DNA from: CAYRWR01 sp964428015
GTDB taxonomy: Bacteria; Spirochaetota; Brevinematia; Brevinematales; CAYRWR01
Assembly: GCA_964428015.1 (NCBI GenBank)
Contig: CAYRWR010000001.1
Location: 186,001-250,000, forward strand
Reading direction: 5' to 3'
Length of the DNA stretch: 64,000 nt
Below, piece by piece: positions 33,343-41,414 of the stretch. The notes below the pieces were generated by a model, which saw only the letters and a program-made list of their open reading frames with translations, was not told the origin of the DNA and made no database searches. Both the position numbers and the translations under genes were made by a program. Numbering within the stretch: position 1 is the stretch's first letter; every line of letters starts with the position of its first letter.

Positions 33343-33528
33343 TTATTTCTTAATGATAATCACTTTTTTCATAGGCTTTTTGTATTTATTGTTTTTGTGA
33401 TGTGCATTTTCTGCTTTTTTATTCTTGATGATGATGACTTTTTTATCGGAACGAACGGGACCCGGGCAGCTAGTCAGTATCAAGCCTGCCCCGCTTAGAA
33501 TCAACATTAAAATAAAAGTCTTTTTCAC
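33343..33528 (-). CDS. Tiny Lys-rich lipoprotein with duplicated KKVIIIK motif
   Basis: A 61-residue lipoprotein. The GTG start at 33528 has AGGAG eight bases upstream; the longer frame adds an implausible N-terminus. The signal peptide VKKTFILMLILSGAGLIL ends in the lipobox LTSC. The mature peptide is very basic and contains the motif KKVIIIK twice, once near the middle and once at the C-terminus, separated by a His/Asn/Lys linker. I recognise no family. It could bind an acidic polymer such as nucleic acid or anionic glycan, or interact with the membrane, but this is speculation. Confidence 0.6.
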   Translation of the reverse strand: MKKTFILMLILSGAGLILTSCPGPVRSDKKVIIIKNKKAENAHHKNNKYKKPMKKVIIIKK

Positions 33529-33627
33529 AATCATTCTCCTCATTATTATAATATAAATGGACAAACTTACTTTTTCTTATTTGTAAGATTATTGTATAGT
33601 CTTATAGTTAAATATACTACCTTTTCA

Positions 33628-33660
33628 AGGCTTTAATTCACTTTAATAAAAAAAAGCCTT
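33628..33660 (-). terminator. Inverted repeat upstream of glgX
   Basis: CAAGGCTTT and AAAGCCTTG arms enclose an AT-rich loop of about 15-20 bases. It could be a weak terminator or a regulatory dyad between the divergent small lipoprotein gene and glgX. Confidence 0.35.
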
Positions 33661-33710
33661 GGCAAAACACTGCAGGGATGATAAACTATAGGTCTTGCGG
33701 GAGGGTTGGC

Positions 33711-35858
33711 ATGCACGAAATACGTGAGATCGAAGGTCTGCGCACAGAAAAAGGAAATCCCTATCTCTATGGTGCCACACTCAGTGGTCCCGGTTGTAAT
33801 TTTGCTATATTCAGCCACCATGCCACAGCTGTGACTCTTCTCCTTTTCGACCACTATTCACTGGCCCACCCCACCCATCGCATCACATTGGATCCCGAAT
33901 ATCACCGTACCGGCGATGTCTGGCATATCTTTATTCATGGCATCCAGTCAGGACAATACTACGGCTATAGTGTAGACGGCCCCTACGCCCCTGATCAGGG
34001 CCACCGCTTTAATGTGCACAAGCTCCTGGTAGACCCCTATACCCGAGCTATAGGCGGACGTTATCACTGGAATGAAAGCGCGGCTTACGGCTACAACCGT
34101 GATTCCATGCACCAGGATCTGGCTATCAGTGATGAAAACAACTTTGAAATAGAAGCTAAAAGCGTTGTCATTGACGACAGTGATTTTGACTGGGGTGATG
34201 ACAAGGCTCCCCGTATTCCTCTCAAAAACAGCATCATCTATGAAGCCCATGTCAGGAGTTTATCCTGTCATCCCCGGGCTGATTTTGAGCATCCCGGGAG
34301 TTTCCTGGCTATTATCGACCTCATACCCTATTTTAAAAAACTGGGTATCACTACGTTGGAGTTACTACCCGTTCAGGATTTTAACGAAGCGGAAAACTTC
34401 CGAACTGATTCCCTGACCGGTAACCGTCTGAGACAGTACTGGGGCTATTCCACACTTGCTTTTCTGGCCCCCAATAGCTGGTATGCTACTGACCGGTTGG
34501 GTACCACCGCCGTCCGTGAATTCAAGGAGATGGTCAAGGCGCTCCATGCCGAAGGTATAGAAATTATCCTGGACGTGGTATACAACCACACCGGCGAGGG
34601 TAATGAATACGGGCCGACACTCAGCTTCCGTGGTCTGGATAACAGCATCTACTATATGCTGGACAAAGGCCGGCATTATCTAAATTATTCCGGCTGCGGC
34701 AATACCCTGAACTGCAACCATGCTGTAGTCAAGCGTCTCATTCTGGATAGCCTGCGCTACTGGGTTGTAGACATGCATGTGGACGGCTTCCGCTTTGACC
34801 TGGCAGCTATCCTGGGCCGCGATTCAGAGGGCAATTGGTTGCCCAATAACAGCGTCCTAGCTGATATCAGCCAGGACCCCATCCTATCCAATACTAAGAT
34901 TATCGCGGAGAGCTGGGATGCCGCTGGCCTCTATGCCGTGGGCGGTTTTCCCCGCGGATGGGCGGAGTGGAACGGTAAATTCCGTGATGATGTCCGCTCC
35001 TTTGTCAAGGGAGACAAGGGTAAAGCCGGCGCACTGGCTCAGCGTATCACCGGCAGCGCGGACCTGTTTGAACACCGGGAAGGACGCCCCTATCATAGCA
35101 TAAATTTTATCACTGCTCATGACGGTTTTACCCTGCATGATGTAGTGAGTTACAATGAGAAGCATAACGAGAATAACGGGGAAGAAAATAAAGACGGCGA
35201 TAATAACAACTTTTCGTGGAACTGCGGTGCCGAAGGAGAGACCGGAGACCCCGTCATTTTACGCCTGAGAGTTCAACAGATGCGAAATTTATTTAGCATC
35301 ATGATGCTGAGTCAGGGTACCCCTATGATACACAGCGGAGATGAATTCGCTTTTTCCAAACGGGGTAATAACAATACCTATTGTCAGGACAATGAGTTCA
35401 ACTGGCTGGACTGGTCATTACTGGAGAAGAATGCAGATTTTTTTGAATTCTGCCGTTATATGATCGCTTTCCGTAAGCGGCATCCTGTCCTGCGCCGGGA
35501 GCATTTCTTTACAGGTATGGACAATGCCGGCAATCTGCTGCCAGACATCAGCTGGCATGGCCTGAAGCTGGATCAGCCTGACTGGTCGGAAAACAGTTTT
35601 TGCCTGGCCTTTATGCTGGATGGTGCTCAGCAGGAGACAGGAGCCGGTGTAGATGATAATGACATATATGTAGCTATCAATTCCGACTGGGAGGCTCATG
35701 AGTTTGAACTTCCTCTGCCCGGACAGGGCCGCCGCTGGTTTATCGCGGTAGACACAGCTACAGAAAAGGGATTCTATGAACAGGGAGAAGAAGCCCGGGC
35801 CAGCGGTGATACCCTGATGCTCCACTCCCGCAGCCTGATGATCCTGATAGATAAATAA
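33711..35858 (+). CDS. glgX: Glycogen debranching enzyme (GlgX/isoamylase type)
   Basis: Hydrolyses alpha-1,6 branches of glycogen or limit dextrin in the cytoplasm. I start at the ATG at 33711, after GGGAGGG; an upstream frame from 33678 lacks a site. The 715-residue protein has an N-terminal CBM48-type domain (YLYGATLSGPGCNFAIFS) and a GH13 barrel. Catalytic residues are visible: nucleophile Asp363 in DGFRFDLA, acid/base Glu400 in IIAESWDAAG, and transition-state Asp471 in TAHDGFTLHD. YEAHVRSLS and LDVVYNHTGEGNEYGP are also typical. The all-beta C-terminal domain ends the protein. It stands alone, without glgA, glgB or glgP nearby. Confidence 0.95.
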   Translation: MHEIREIEGLRTEKGNPYLYGATLSGPGCNFAIFSHHATAVTLLLFDHYSLAHPTHRITLDPEYHRTGDVWHIFIHGIQSGQYYGYSVDGPYAPDQGHRFNVHKLLVDPYTRAIGGRYHWNESAAYGYNRDSMHQDLAISDENNFEIEAKSVVIDDSDFDWGDDKAPRIPLKNSIIYEAHVRSLSCHPRADFEHPGSFLAIIDLIPYFKKLGITTLELLPVQDFNEAENFRTDSLTGNRLRQYWGYSTLAFLAPNSWYATDRLGTTAVREFKEMVKALHAEGIEIILDVVYNHTGEGNEYGPTLSFRGLDNSIYYMLDKGRHYLNYSGCGNTLNCNHAVVKRLILDSLRYWVVDMHVDGFRFDLAAILGRDSEGNWLPNNSVLADISQDPILSNTKIIAESWDAAGLYAVGGFPRGWAEWNGKFRDDVRSFVKGDKGKAGALAQRITGSADLFEHREGRPYHSINFITAHDGFTLHDVVSYNEKHNENNGEENKDGDNNNFSWNCGAEGETGDPVILRLRVQQMRNLFSIMMLSQGTPMIHSGDEFAFSKRGNNNTYCQDNEFNWLDWSLLEKNADFFEFCRYMIAFRKRHPVLRREHFFTGMDNAGNLLPDISWHGLKLDQPDWSENSFCLAFMLDGAQQETGAGVDDNDIYVAINSDWEAHEFELPLPGQGRRWFIAVDTATEKGFYEQGEEARASGDTLMLHSRSLMILIDK

Positions 35859-36051
35859 GTTACAAGTTTCAAGTTGAAAGTGGCATGACTCATTCATCAG
35901 CTTATTTTTTTTTCTTCAACTAGTAATATTCTGTCTACAAATTTCATTATTACTTTTGTACACAATAAAAAAGTCGAAAACCACTGTCAACTGTCCCGCA
36001 AAATACTGATCCTGCTTTAGACTTTTGACTTTTGACTTTCGACTAAATCCC
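35859..36051. repeat. Intergenic stretch with three kinds of 7-bp-period seed
   Basis: No gene is seen. The interval holds CAAGTTTCAAGTTG (with the palindrome TTTCAAGTTGAAA) near 35863, ACTGTCAACTGTCC near 35981, and ACTTTTGACTTTTGACTTT near 36019. Each is a short run with heptameric period. The last motif matches the long array at 50139-50356. Confidence 0.6.
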
Positions 36052-36125
36052 TGGGGTTAGGAGGGCTCGAACCTCCGGCCTTCGGTTTAGGAAACCAACG
36101 CTCTGTCCCGCTGAGCTATAACCCC
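36052..36125 (-). tRNA. tRNA-Arg (anticodon CCU)
   Basis: A 74-base cloverleaf on the minus strand: a 7-bp acceptor stem GGGGTTA/TAACCCC, a D arm with GCTC/GAGC, the anticodon stem TTGGT/ACCGA around loop TTCCTAA (anticodon CCT), a five-base variable loop, and a T arm with GGAGG-TTCGAGC-CCTCC. The discriminator is A. The 3-prime CCA is not encoded. Confidence 0.96.
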
Positions 36126-36239
36126 ATCCTCTTTTACAGAGTCAATATTATACCCTGAAATCCCGCTTTCGTCAAAATGCACTGGATTTATCTCATCTGT
36201 TGGATTAAATCAATTAGCTTGTGAATATTTTCACTTTTT

Positions 36240-36281
36240 GTAACATCGGTTACTGTTATTCCCACTGTTTTACTATATATT
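36240..36281 (+). promoter_or_regulatory. CRP/FNR-family operator and -10 element of hcp
   Basis: GTAAC-ATCG-GTTAC is a perfect dyad at 36240-36253. A TATATT -10 element lies at 36276-36281. With initiation near 36288 the dyad is centred at about -41.5, the class II activator position. HcpR, a CRP/FNR-type regulator, controls hcp in several bacteria, so an HcpR-like activator is the likely factor. Confidence 0.65.
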
Positions 36282-36310
36282 TAATTATCGAATAAAACAG
36301 GAGGATATAT

Positions 36311-37957
36311 ATGAGTATGTTTTGCTATCAGTGCCAGGAAGCGGCACATGGAACGGGTTGTACTGTCATGGGAGCCTGCGGCAAGAAAGACGACACCGCA
36401 GGACTACAGGATCTGCTGATCCATACCCTCAAGGGAGTAGCCTTTTATACCCGATACGCCCGGAGCCTGAAACTGGCGGTTGATCCCGGTGTAGATGAAG
36501 CCTTGATCAGTGGGCTTTTTACCACTATTACCAATGCCAATTTTGACAACCAGGTCTTTATCGACCGGGTACGTCACGCTCTGGTACTGCGAGAGGAGCT
36601 TAAAGACAGCATCCAGTCAGCCGGTAAAACCCTACCTGCAGACAAGCATGATGCTCTGCACTGGTACAGCGATGACCCCGACCAGTTCACCCTCAAAGCT
36701 ACCCAGGTAGGTGTCCTGTCCACAGCTGATGAGGATGTACGCAGCCTGAGAGAATTGACTATCTATGGTCTCAAGGGCATGGCCGCCTATGCCCACCATG
36801 CCTCTAACCTGGGGCATCATGACCCTGAGATAGAAGCCTTTATCGCTGAAGCCCTGGCTGCTACCCTGGACGATAGCCTGGATGCCGCCGCCCTCACCGC
36901 CCTGGTACTGAAGACGGGAGAATATGGTGTCAAAGCCATGTCGTTGCTGGACACTGCCAATACCACCAGCTACGGCCATCCCGAGATTACCGCCGTGAAT
37001 ATCGGTGTGGGGTCCAATCCCGGAATCCTGATCAGCGGTCATGACCTCAAGGATATGGAGGAACTCCTGCGCCAGACAGAGGGGACGGGAGTAGATGTAT
37101 ATACCCATTCTGAGATGCTGCCGGCTCACTACTATCCTACCTTTAAAAAGTATAAACACTTTGTAGGTAACTACGGCAACGCCTGGTGGAAGCAGGGACA
37201 GGAATTCGACAGCTTCAACGGCCCTATCCTCATGACTACGAACTGTATTACTCCTCCCCGCGACACCTACAAGGACCGTGTTTTCACTACCGGCGCGGCC
37301 GGATTCCCTGGAGTGAAGCATATCCCTGATGTCAAGGGTCAGACCAAAGACTTCAGTCCCCTCATTGCACTGGCTAAAAAATGCGCGCCGCCCGTAGAGA
37401 TAGAGACCGGTACTGTCACCGGAGGTTTTGCTCACCAGACCGTACTCAGCCTGGCGGATAAAGTTGTGGATGCGGTAAAAAGCGGCGCCATCCGCAAATT
37501 CCTGGTCATGGCCGGCTGTGACGGACGCATGAAGGACCGTGACTACTACACCCGCTTCGCCCAGGCCCTCCCCGCTGATACTGTAATCCTCACCGCGGGC
37601 TGTGCCAAGTACCGCTACAACAAGCTCCCCCTGGGTGATATCGGCGGTATACCCCGCGTCCTGGACGCTGGACAGTGTAATGACAGCTACTCCCTAGCCG
37701 TGATCGCCCTCAAGCTCAAGGAGGTCTTTGCCCTGCATGATATCAATGAGCTGCCCATTGCCTACAATATCGCCTGGTATGAACAGAAAGCGGTCATAGT
37801 TTTACTGGCTCTGCTCTACCTGGGAGTAAAGAACATTCACCTGGGGCCGACCCTTCCTGCTTTTCTGTCGCCCAATGTGGCTAAAGTACTGGTCGACAAT
37901 TTTGGGCTTTCACCTATCGGTACTGTGGATGAGGATATCAAACTGCTGGTAGGTTAA
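36311..37957 (+). CDS. hcp: Hybrid cluster protein (hydroxylamine reductase / protein S-nitrosylase)
   Basis: A cytoplasmic iron-sulfur protein that handles nitric oxide or hydroxylamine under nitrosative stress in anaerobes. The N-terminal cluster ligands are Cys5, Cys8, Cys17 and Cys23 (spacing CX2CX8CX5C). Hybrid-cluster ligands lie in NTTSYGHPEI (His), the following Glu region, and the Cys residues of TNCITPP, AGCDGRMKDRDYY, TAGCAKYRYNK and LDAGQCNDSYS. The length of 548 residues is standard. AGGAGG precedes the ATG. A CRP/FNR-type dyad sits at the class II activator position and a strong terminator follows, so it is a single-gene, stress-regulated unit. Confidence 0.96.
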   Translation: MSMFCYQCQEAAHGTGCTVMGACGKKDDTAGLQDLLIHTLKGVAFYTRYARSLKLAVDPGVDEALISGLFTTITNANFDNQVFIDRVRHALVLREELKDSIQSAGKTLPADKHDALHWYSDDPDQFTLKATQVGVLSTADEDVRSLRELTIYGLKGMAAYAHHASNLGHHDPEIEAFIAEALAATLDDSLDAAALTALVLKTGEYGVKAMSLLDTANTTSYGHPEITAVNIGVGSNPGILISGHDLKDMEELLRQTEGTGVDVYTHSEMLPAHYYPTFKKYKHFVGNYGNAWWKQGQEFDSFNGPILMTTNCITPPRDTYKDRVFTTGAAGFPGVKHIPDVKGQTKDFSPLIALAKKCAPPVEIETGTVTGGFAHQTVLSLADKVVDAVKSGAIRKFLVMAGCDGRMKDRDYYTRFAQALPADTVILTAGCAKYRYNKLPLGDIGGIPRVLDAGQCNDSYSLAVIALKLKEVFALHDINELPIAYNIAWYEQKAVIVLLALLYLGVKNIHLGPTLPAFLSPNVAKVLVDNFGLSPIGTVDEDIKLLVG

Positions 37958-37978
37958 AGGATAATAACTATAGACACA

Positions 37979-38010
37979 AAAAGGGCTGCCACTTGGGCAG
38001 CCCTTTTCTT
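37979..38010 (+). terminator. Intrinsic terminator of hcp
   Basis: AAAAGGGCTGCC and GGCAGCCCTTTT arms around a five-base loop, ending in a T-rich tract, 21 bases after the hcp stop. It can also act for the convergent sodC gene. Confidence 0.9.
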
Positions 38011-38067
38011 ATTGAAGAAAGTGTAATTTTCTTAAGATAATAGTTGATGTCTAAAAATCCCCTGACT

Positions 38068-38589
38068 TCAGGGTTTAGCTATCCCTATCACACCCATGCC
38101 TATTCGCCCCCCGGCGTTTCCGGTAGGCTGGGTCTGCAGGTCATCCGCCTGGGCATGAATGATCACTCCCCGGCCTATCACTGAGAGAGGTCCATTCAGC
38201 TCTAATTCCTTGTCCATGAAATCTATCAGGGCTATTCCATTGGTCCCAGCCAGTATATTTCCCAGGTCACCTTCGTGCCGCTTTATCATTTCCGGTCCGG
38301 CATGGGGGTGGCCCTGTGGATTGTAGTGGCCCCCGGCGCTGGTACCGTCAGGGGCACTGATATCACCCCATTCATGGATATGAAAGCCGTGTTGTCCCGG
38401 GCTGAGATTGGACACAGCTCCCTGGATATGCACCCCGCCGCCCGGCATAGTACTGAGTATTAGTTTTCCCATGACCTGGCTATTTCCAGCGGGAAGTATC
38501 ACTGCCACACCTTTTTCAACTGTCACTGATTTGTTCATGCATCCCGTCAGCATTACCAGCCCGGCCAGGGATAATATTACATATTTCAT
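38068..38589 (-). CDS. sodC: Cu/Zn superoxide dismutase-like lipoprotein lacking the conserved disulfide
   Basis: Predicted to dismutate superoxide outside the cytoplasmic membrane. The signal peptide ends at LTGC with lipidation at Cys17. Metal ligands are all visible: His70 and His72 (GFHIHEWGD), bridging His88 (AGGHYNP), His96, His105 and Asp108 (RHEGDLGN), and His145 (VIIHAQADD). The active-site Arg162 is present in GGRIGMGVIG. The two Cys residues that form the family's disulfide are replaced by Gly82 and Met165, so the mature protein has no Cys besides the lipidated one. AGGAGG precedes the ATG. Confidence 0.93.
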   Translation of the reverse strand: MKYVILSLAGLVMLTGCMNKSVTVEKGVAVILPAGNSQVMGKLILSTMPGGGVHIQGAVSNLSPGQHGFHIHEWGDISAPDGTSAGGHYNPQGHPHAGPEMIKRHEGDLGNILAGTNGIALIDFMDKELELNGPLSVIGRGVIIHAQADDLQTQPTGNAGGRIGMGVIGIAKP

Positions 38590-38611
38590 ATCTTCCTCCT
38601 ATGATTATACA

Positions 38612-38641
38612 AGTATAGTCTTTATTGCAGCCTGACGTCAA
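38612..38641 (-). promoter_or_regulatory. Promoter of sodC
   Basis: On the minus strand, TTGACG (38636-38641) and TATACT (38612-38617) are separated by 18 bp, close upstream of the AGGAGG site. Confidence 0.65.
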
Positions 38642-39071
38642 GTAGAAATACAAAGCAGCATACACCAGTTTTTTTCTTTAGCATTTAATATTGCTATCAA
38701 TATACTTTTATCTTTATCTTTAGGTATTCCCTAATCTTTGTTATAGTTCATCTCTACTCTTGCTCCACGTTCGACTGAACGCAGGGTTTTATTTTTATGG
38801 ATTAAATTAGGTAAACCGGAGAGAGTGCCAGCTAAATTTAACTAACATTAATAGAGACAAAGAGTTATCCGTTATCCCTTACCCGAGAGTAAAAAAAACT
38901 TTTAAGAAACAAAATATTTGATCTAGTATCACCCTATTTAATGCATTAACTTATACCCTGAACATATTAACACATTGGATGATATTGAAACTGAAATAGA
39001 TGTGGATTAGATGCAAGAATGAAAAATTAATTCAGTAAAAAAGTTAATGTATATTTGAGTAAAGTATCACC
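38642..39071. other. AT-rich intergenic region without a gene
   Basis: About 430 bases. I see a CGTTC-GACT-GAACG hairpin near 38767 followed by T-rich sequence, two near-identical AGTATCACC blocks at about 38928 and 39062, and a short plus-strand phrase reading NLYPEHINTLDDIETEIDVD that ends in a stop near 39008. That phrase may be a gene remnant, but nothing upstream of it is open. Confidence 0.5.
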
Positions 39072-40238
39072 TTATTTTGGATCACTGTTTTCCCAGACTT
39101 CTACTTTATTGTTGTTGTTCAGGATAGCTAAATACAGAATGTCACCCCATTCAGCCAGGTCTACTTCGTTAACACCCTTTCCAGATATCACGTTGCCTAT
39201 CTGTCGAAAAATAGGGTTGGGATTTATGTCTTCGATGGCATAAATAAAAACATCTCCATTGACATCTGATAGGGCAATATAAATACGGTGTTTTTGGTAG
39301 CTATAAAGCATCTCCGCGGAGCGACACTGAGAGTGCTTGTCAAAAACATGCAGAGAAGCTCGATTGGAAGAAATTAATGTGTCATTCCACACCCTGTCTA
39401 AAATCAAATTATTCATTGTAGTATCATAATACATCAAATAATTGGTGTAAAATCCATTGCCAGTACCCGTCATAGCCATCCCGCTCAAACCAGGTAAGGG
39501 ACTGAAATTATCATTATAATGCATACCCCATGCAGCACCATAATTTGTAAAGATTGAGATGGAACTAGTGTAAATCAAAGACATAGCCATCTGGGTAAAG
39601 TTGGTATTATCATAATTAAAGGAGGCTCTAATCAGATCATATCCAGTAGCTGAAATACTCGAAAAACCTGACTGATCATAATAGGAGTAATACCGTATTC
39701 CATTGAGAGCAGCATTATTGGAAGTGACTATCATACCCAGTCCACTATTATTTTTTACCAGAGTGACAGTATCCCAAAAGCCTATCTGACTGGGACTGGC
39801 ATTGGACCAGGCTGATGTGGATGCATCAAAGATCCTTCTCTGGACTCCTGTCCCCCCCGTAGAGGAATAACTGGTCGCCACCACAGGCCTGGGGAGAGCC
39901 TGCTGAATATCAAATCCCACAGATATATAGGTTACAGAATCAGCGGAATTAAACGAATTTCCCAAACTACTCCACTTCTGACCTTGAGCACGGAAATAAA
40001 CTGGTGAAGCAATCATAGAGCTATCCATAAAACTCACTACCAGGTCCCCCCAGTCAGATGCAGCAAGGTCCACTCCGCCGTCTGGACCAGGTATTACAGT
40101 TTCCACTGGTATCAATCCGGTATCCTGCCAGCCTGAAGAACTGATAACTTTATTAGCCCAATCAGAAAAAAAACCAGGGAAAAAAGAACAACTCTGAAAT
40201 ATGATTGAAATCAATAATAAACTAAAATACTTTTTCAT
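39072..40238 (-). CDS. Lipoprotein with CSFFPGFF N-terminus, propeller-like
   Basis: A 388-residue lipoprotein, last gene of the six-gene operon. The signal peptide MKKYFSLLLISIIF ends in FQSC, and the mature protein begins CSFFPGFFSDWANKV. The body has repeated strands with phrases such as GDLVVSFMD, RRIFDASTSAWSN, VFIYAIEDINPNPIFRQIGN and a final DILYLAILNNNNKVEVWE. These resemble blades of a fucolectin/neuraminidase-like or WD-type propeller, and the same ending occurs in the 40263 protein. The two are paralogues. No catalytic site is evident. A role as an envelope binding protein is inference. Confidence 0.75.
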   Translation of the reverse strand: MKKYFSLLLISIIFQSCSFFPGFFSDWANKVISSSGWQDTGLIPVETVIPGPDGGVDLAASDWGDLVVSFMDSSMIASPVYFRAQGQKWSSLGNSFNSADSVTYISVGFDIQQALPRPVVATSYSSTGGTGVQRRIFDASTSAWSNASPSQIGFWDTVTLVKNNSGLGMIVTSNNAALNGIRYYSYYDQSGFSSISATGYDLIRASFNYDNTNFTQMAMSLIYTSSISIFTNYGAAWGMHYNDNFSPLPGLSGMAMTGTGNGFYTNYLMYYDTTMNNLILDRVWNDTLISSNRASLHVFDKHSQCRSAEMLYSYQKHRIYIALSDVNGDVFIYAIEDINPNPIFRQIGNVISGKGVNEVDLAEWGDILYLAILNNNNKVEVWENSDPK

Positions 40239-40262
40239 GCTTCTTTCTTACACTCCTGTTAT

Positions 40263-41414
40263 CTAATCCTGATAATCCCATACTTCAATAAAACCATTCT
40301 GACGCACTACCGCCAGATAAACGTGACGGTTCTTGACCTTAAGTCTTAAATAACGGGGATCCAGTGAGCCTAAATTTCCGCCTAACTGAGTCAATTGCTG
40401 ATTTATGGGATTAAAGCGGTATAGTTTTATTGTATTCTGGGCGTCTGCCAGAGCCAGGTAAATAAGCCGTGCTGCATAGTCATAATCCGCAGTCAATGAT
40501 CTTACAGGTGTTATTGCGTCATTCAATCTGTATAAGAGTGTCCTCATGGTACCGCCGTTATCTATCTTTTCAACAACAGGCTTACCTGAATTTTCCACAA
40601 AAACATAATAATTGGTAGCTTTGCCGCTACCTCCTCCTGCATATATGGCATTAAAATTGGTAGGGTCTAAATAGACATTGTTAGTATATTCAGGCAGATT
40701 AACCAAGGTATGGGTCATTTCATCATAAACAAAAGGACCTATATAGGCATTCATCATGAGAGTAACACTCCAGTCATTACCTATGGTGTTTCTCAGATCT
40801 GCAGAGGCATATATTTCTGTCAGATTGGATACGATAGTATTAGTAGAAGTGGTAAATAAGTAATTGGTATAAATATATAAGGTTGTGCCAATGCGCGAAA
40901 TATAAGCCAGTTTATCATGAGCCTGGCACAGTTGAAAAGTTTGACTCATATTTAAAGTCTGAATATTACTCCAACCCGATCCATTGTTAAAGCGGTAGAT
41001 ATAGTTCTGGGTGGTTTCTTTATAGGCTAAAACCGGGATTGATATTGACGATGCGGGGTCAAAACTACAGGAAACCCTCTGGAACATAGTACCACTGAAA
41101 TTACCGTTTGTTGGAAAGCTGTTCAACTCCAGAAATTGCTGACCTTTCAACCGCATATAATTATTTATTTTTGAAGGACTACCTGTATCTACAAAAGTCA
41201 AAAATACATCTTCATTCCCAGACACCCCCAGGTCAAAGGCACGGAAATCATATAAAGCCTGACTGTCAGTAGGGCTAATAAACCCTGCAGTATGATTCCA
41301 TCCTCCCCCAATTCCTACAATACTATTGGCAGTCCCCTGAAAAAACCCGGGGAAAAAGGAACAACTGGATGATAAACAAAATAATAAAGCAATAATTCTT
41401 AAAGTATGCTTCAT
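40263..41414 (-). CDS. Lipoprotein with CSFFPGFF N-terminus, paralogue of the 39072 protein
   Basis: A 383-residue lipoprotein. The signal peptide MKHTLRIIALLFCLSS leads to the lipobox SSSC and the mature start CSFFPGFFQGTANSI. Like its neighbour it has a Gly-Trp-rich opening, repeated beta strands and the ending RHVYLAVVRQNGFIEVWD, which aligns by eye with YLAILNNNNKVEVWE of the 39072 product. A Thr/Asn-rich central part contains many T-N pairs. Its ATG overlaps the stop of the upstream RCC1-like gene by four bases, indicating tight coupling. Function unknown. Confidence 0.75.
   Translation of the reverse strand: MKHTLRIIALLFCLSSSCSFFPGFFQGTANSIVGIGGGWNHTAGFISPTDSQALYDFRAFDLGVSGNEDVFLTFVDTGSPSKINNYMRLKGQQFLELNSFPTNGNFSGTMFQRVSCSFDPASSISIPVLAYKETTQNYIYRFNNGSGWSNIQTLNMSQTFQLCQAHDKLAYISRIGTTLYIYTNYLFTTSTNTIVSNLTEIYASADLRNTIGNDWSVTLMMNAYIGPFVYDEMTHTLVNLPEYTNNVYLDPTNFNAIYAGGGSGKATNYYVFVENSGKPVVEKIDNGGTMRTLLYRLNDAITPVRSLTADYDYAARLIYLALADAQNTIKLYRFNPINQQLTQLGGNLGSLDPRYLRLKVKNRHVYLAVVRQNGFIEVWDYQD

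Noticed and set aside
36632..37435. A 267-residue minus-strand frame
   Set aside because: It is antisense to hcp, lacks a ribosome site, and the plus-strand gene has full motif support.
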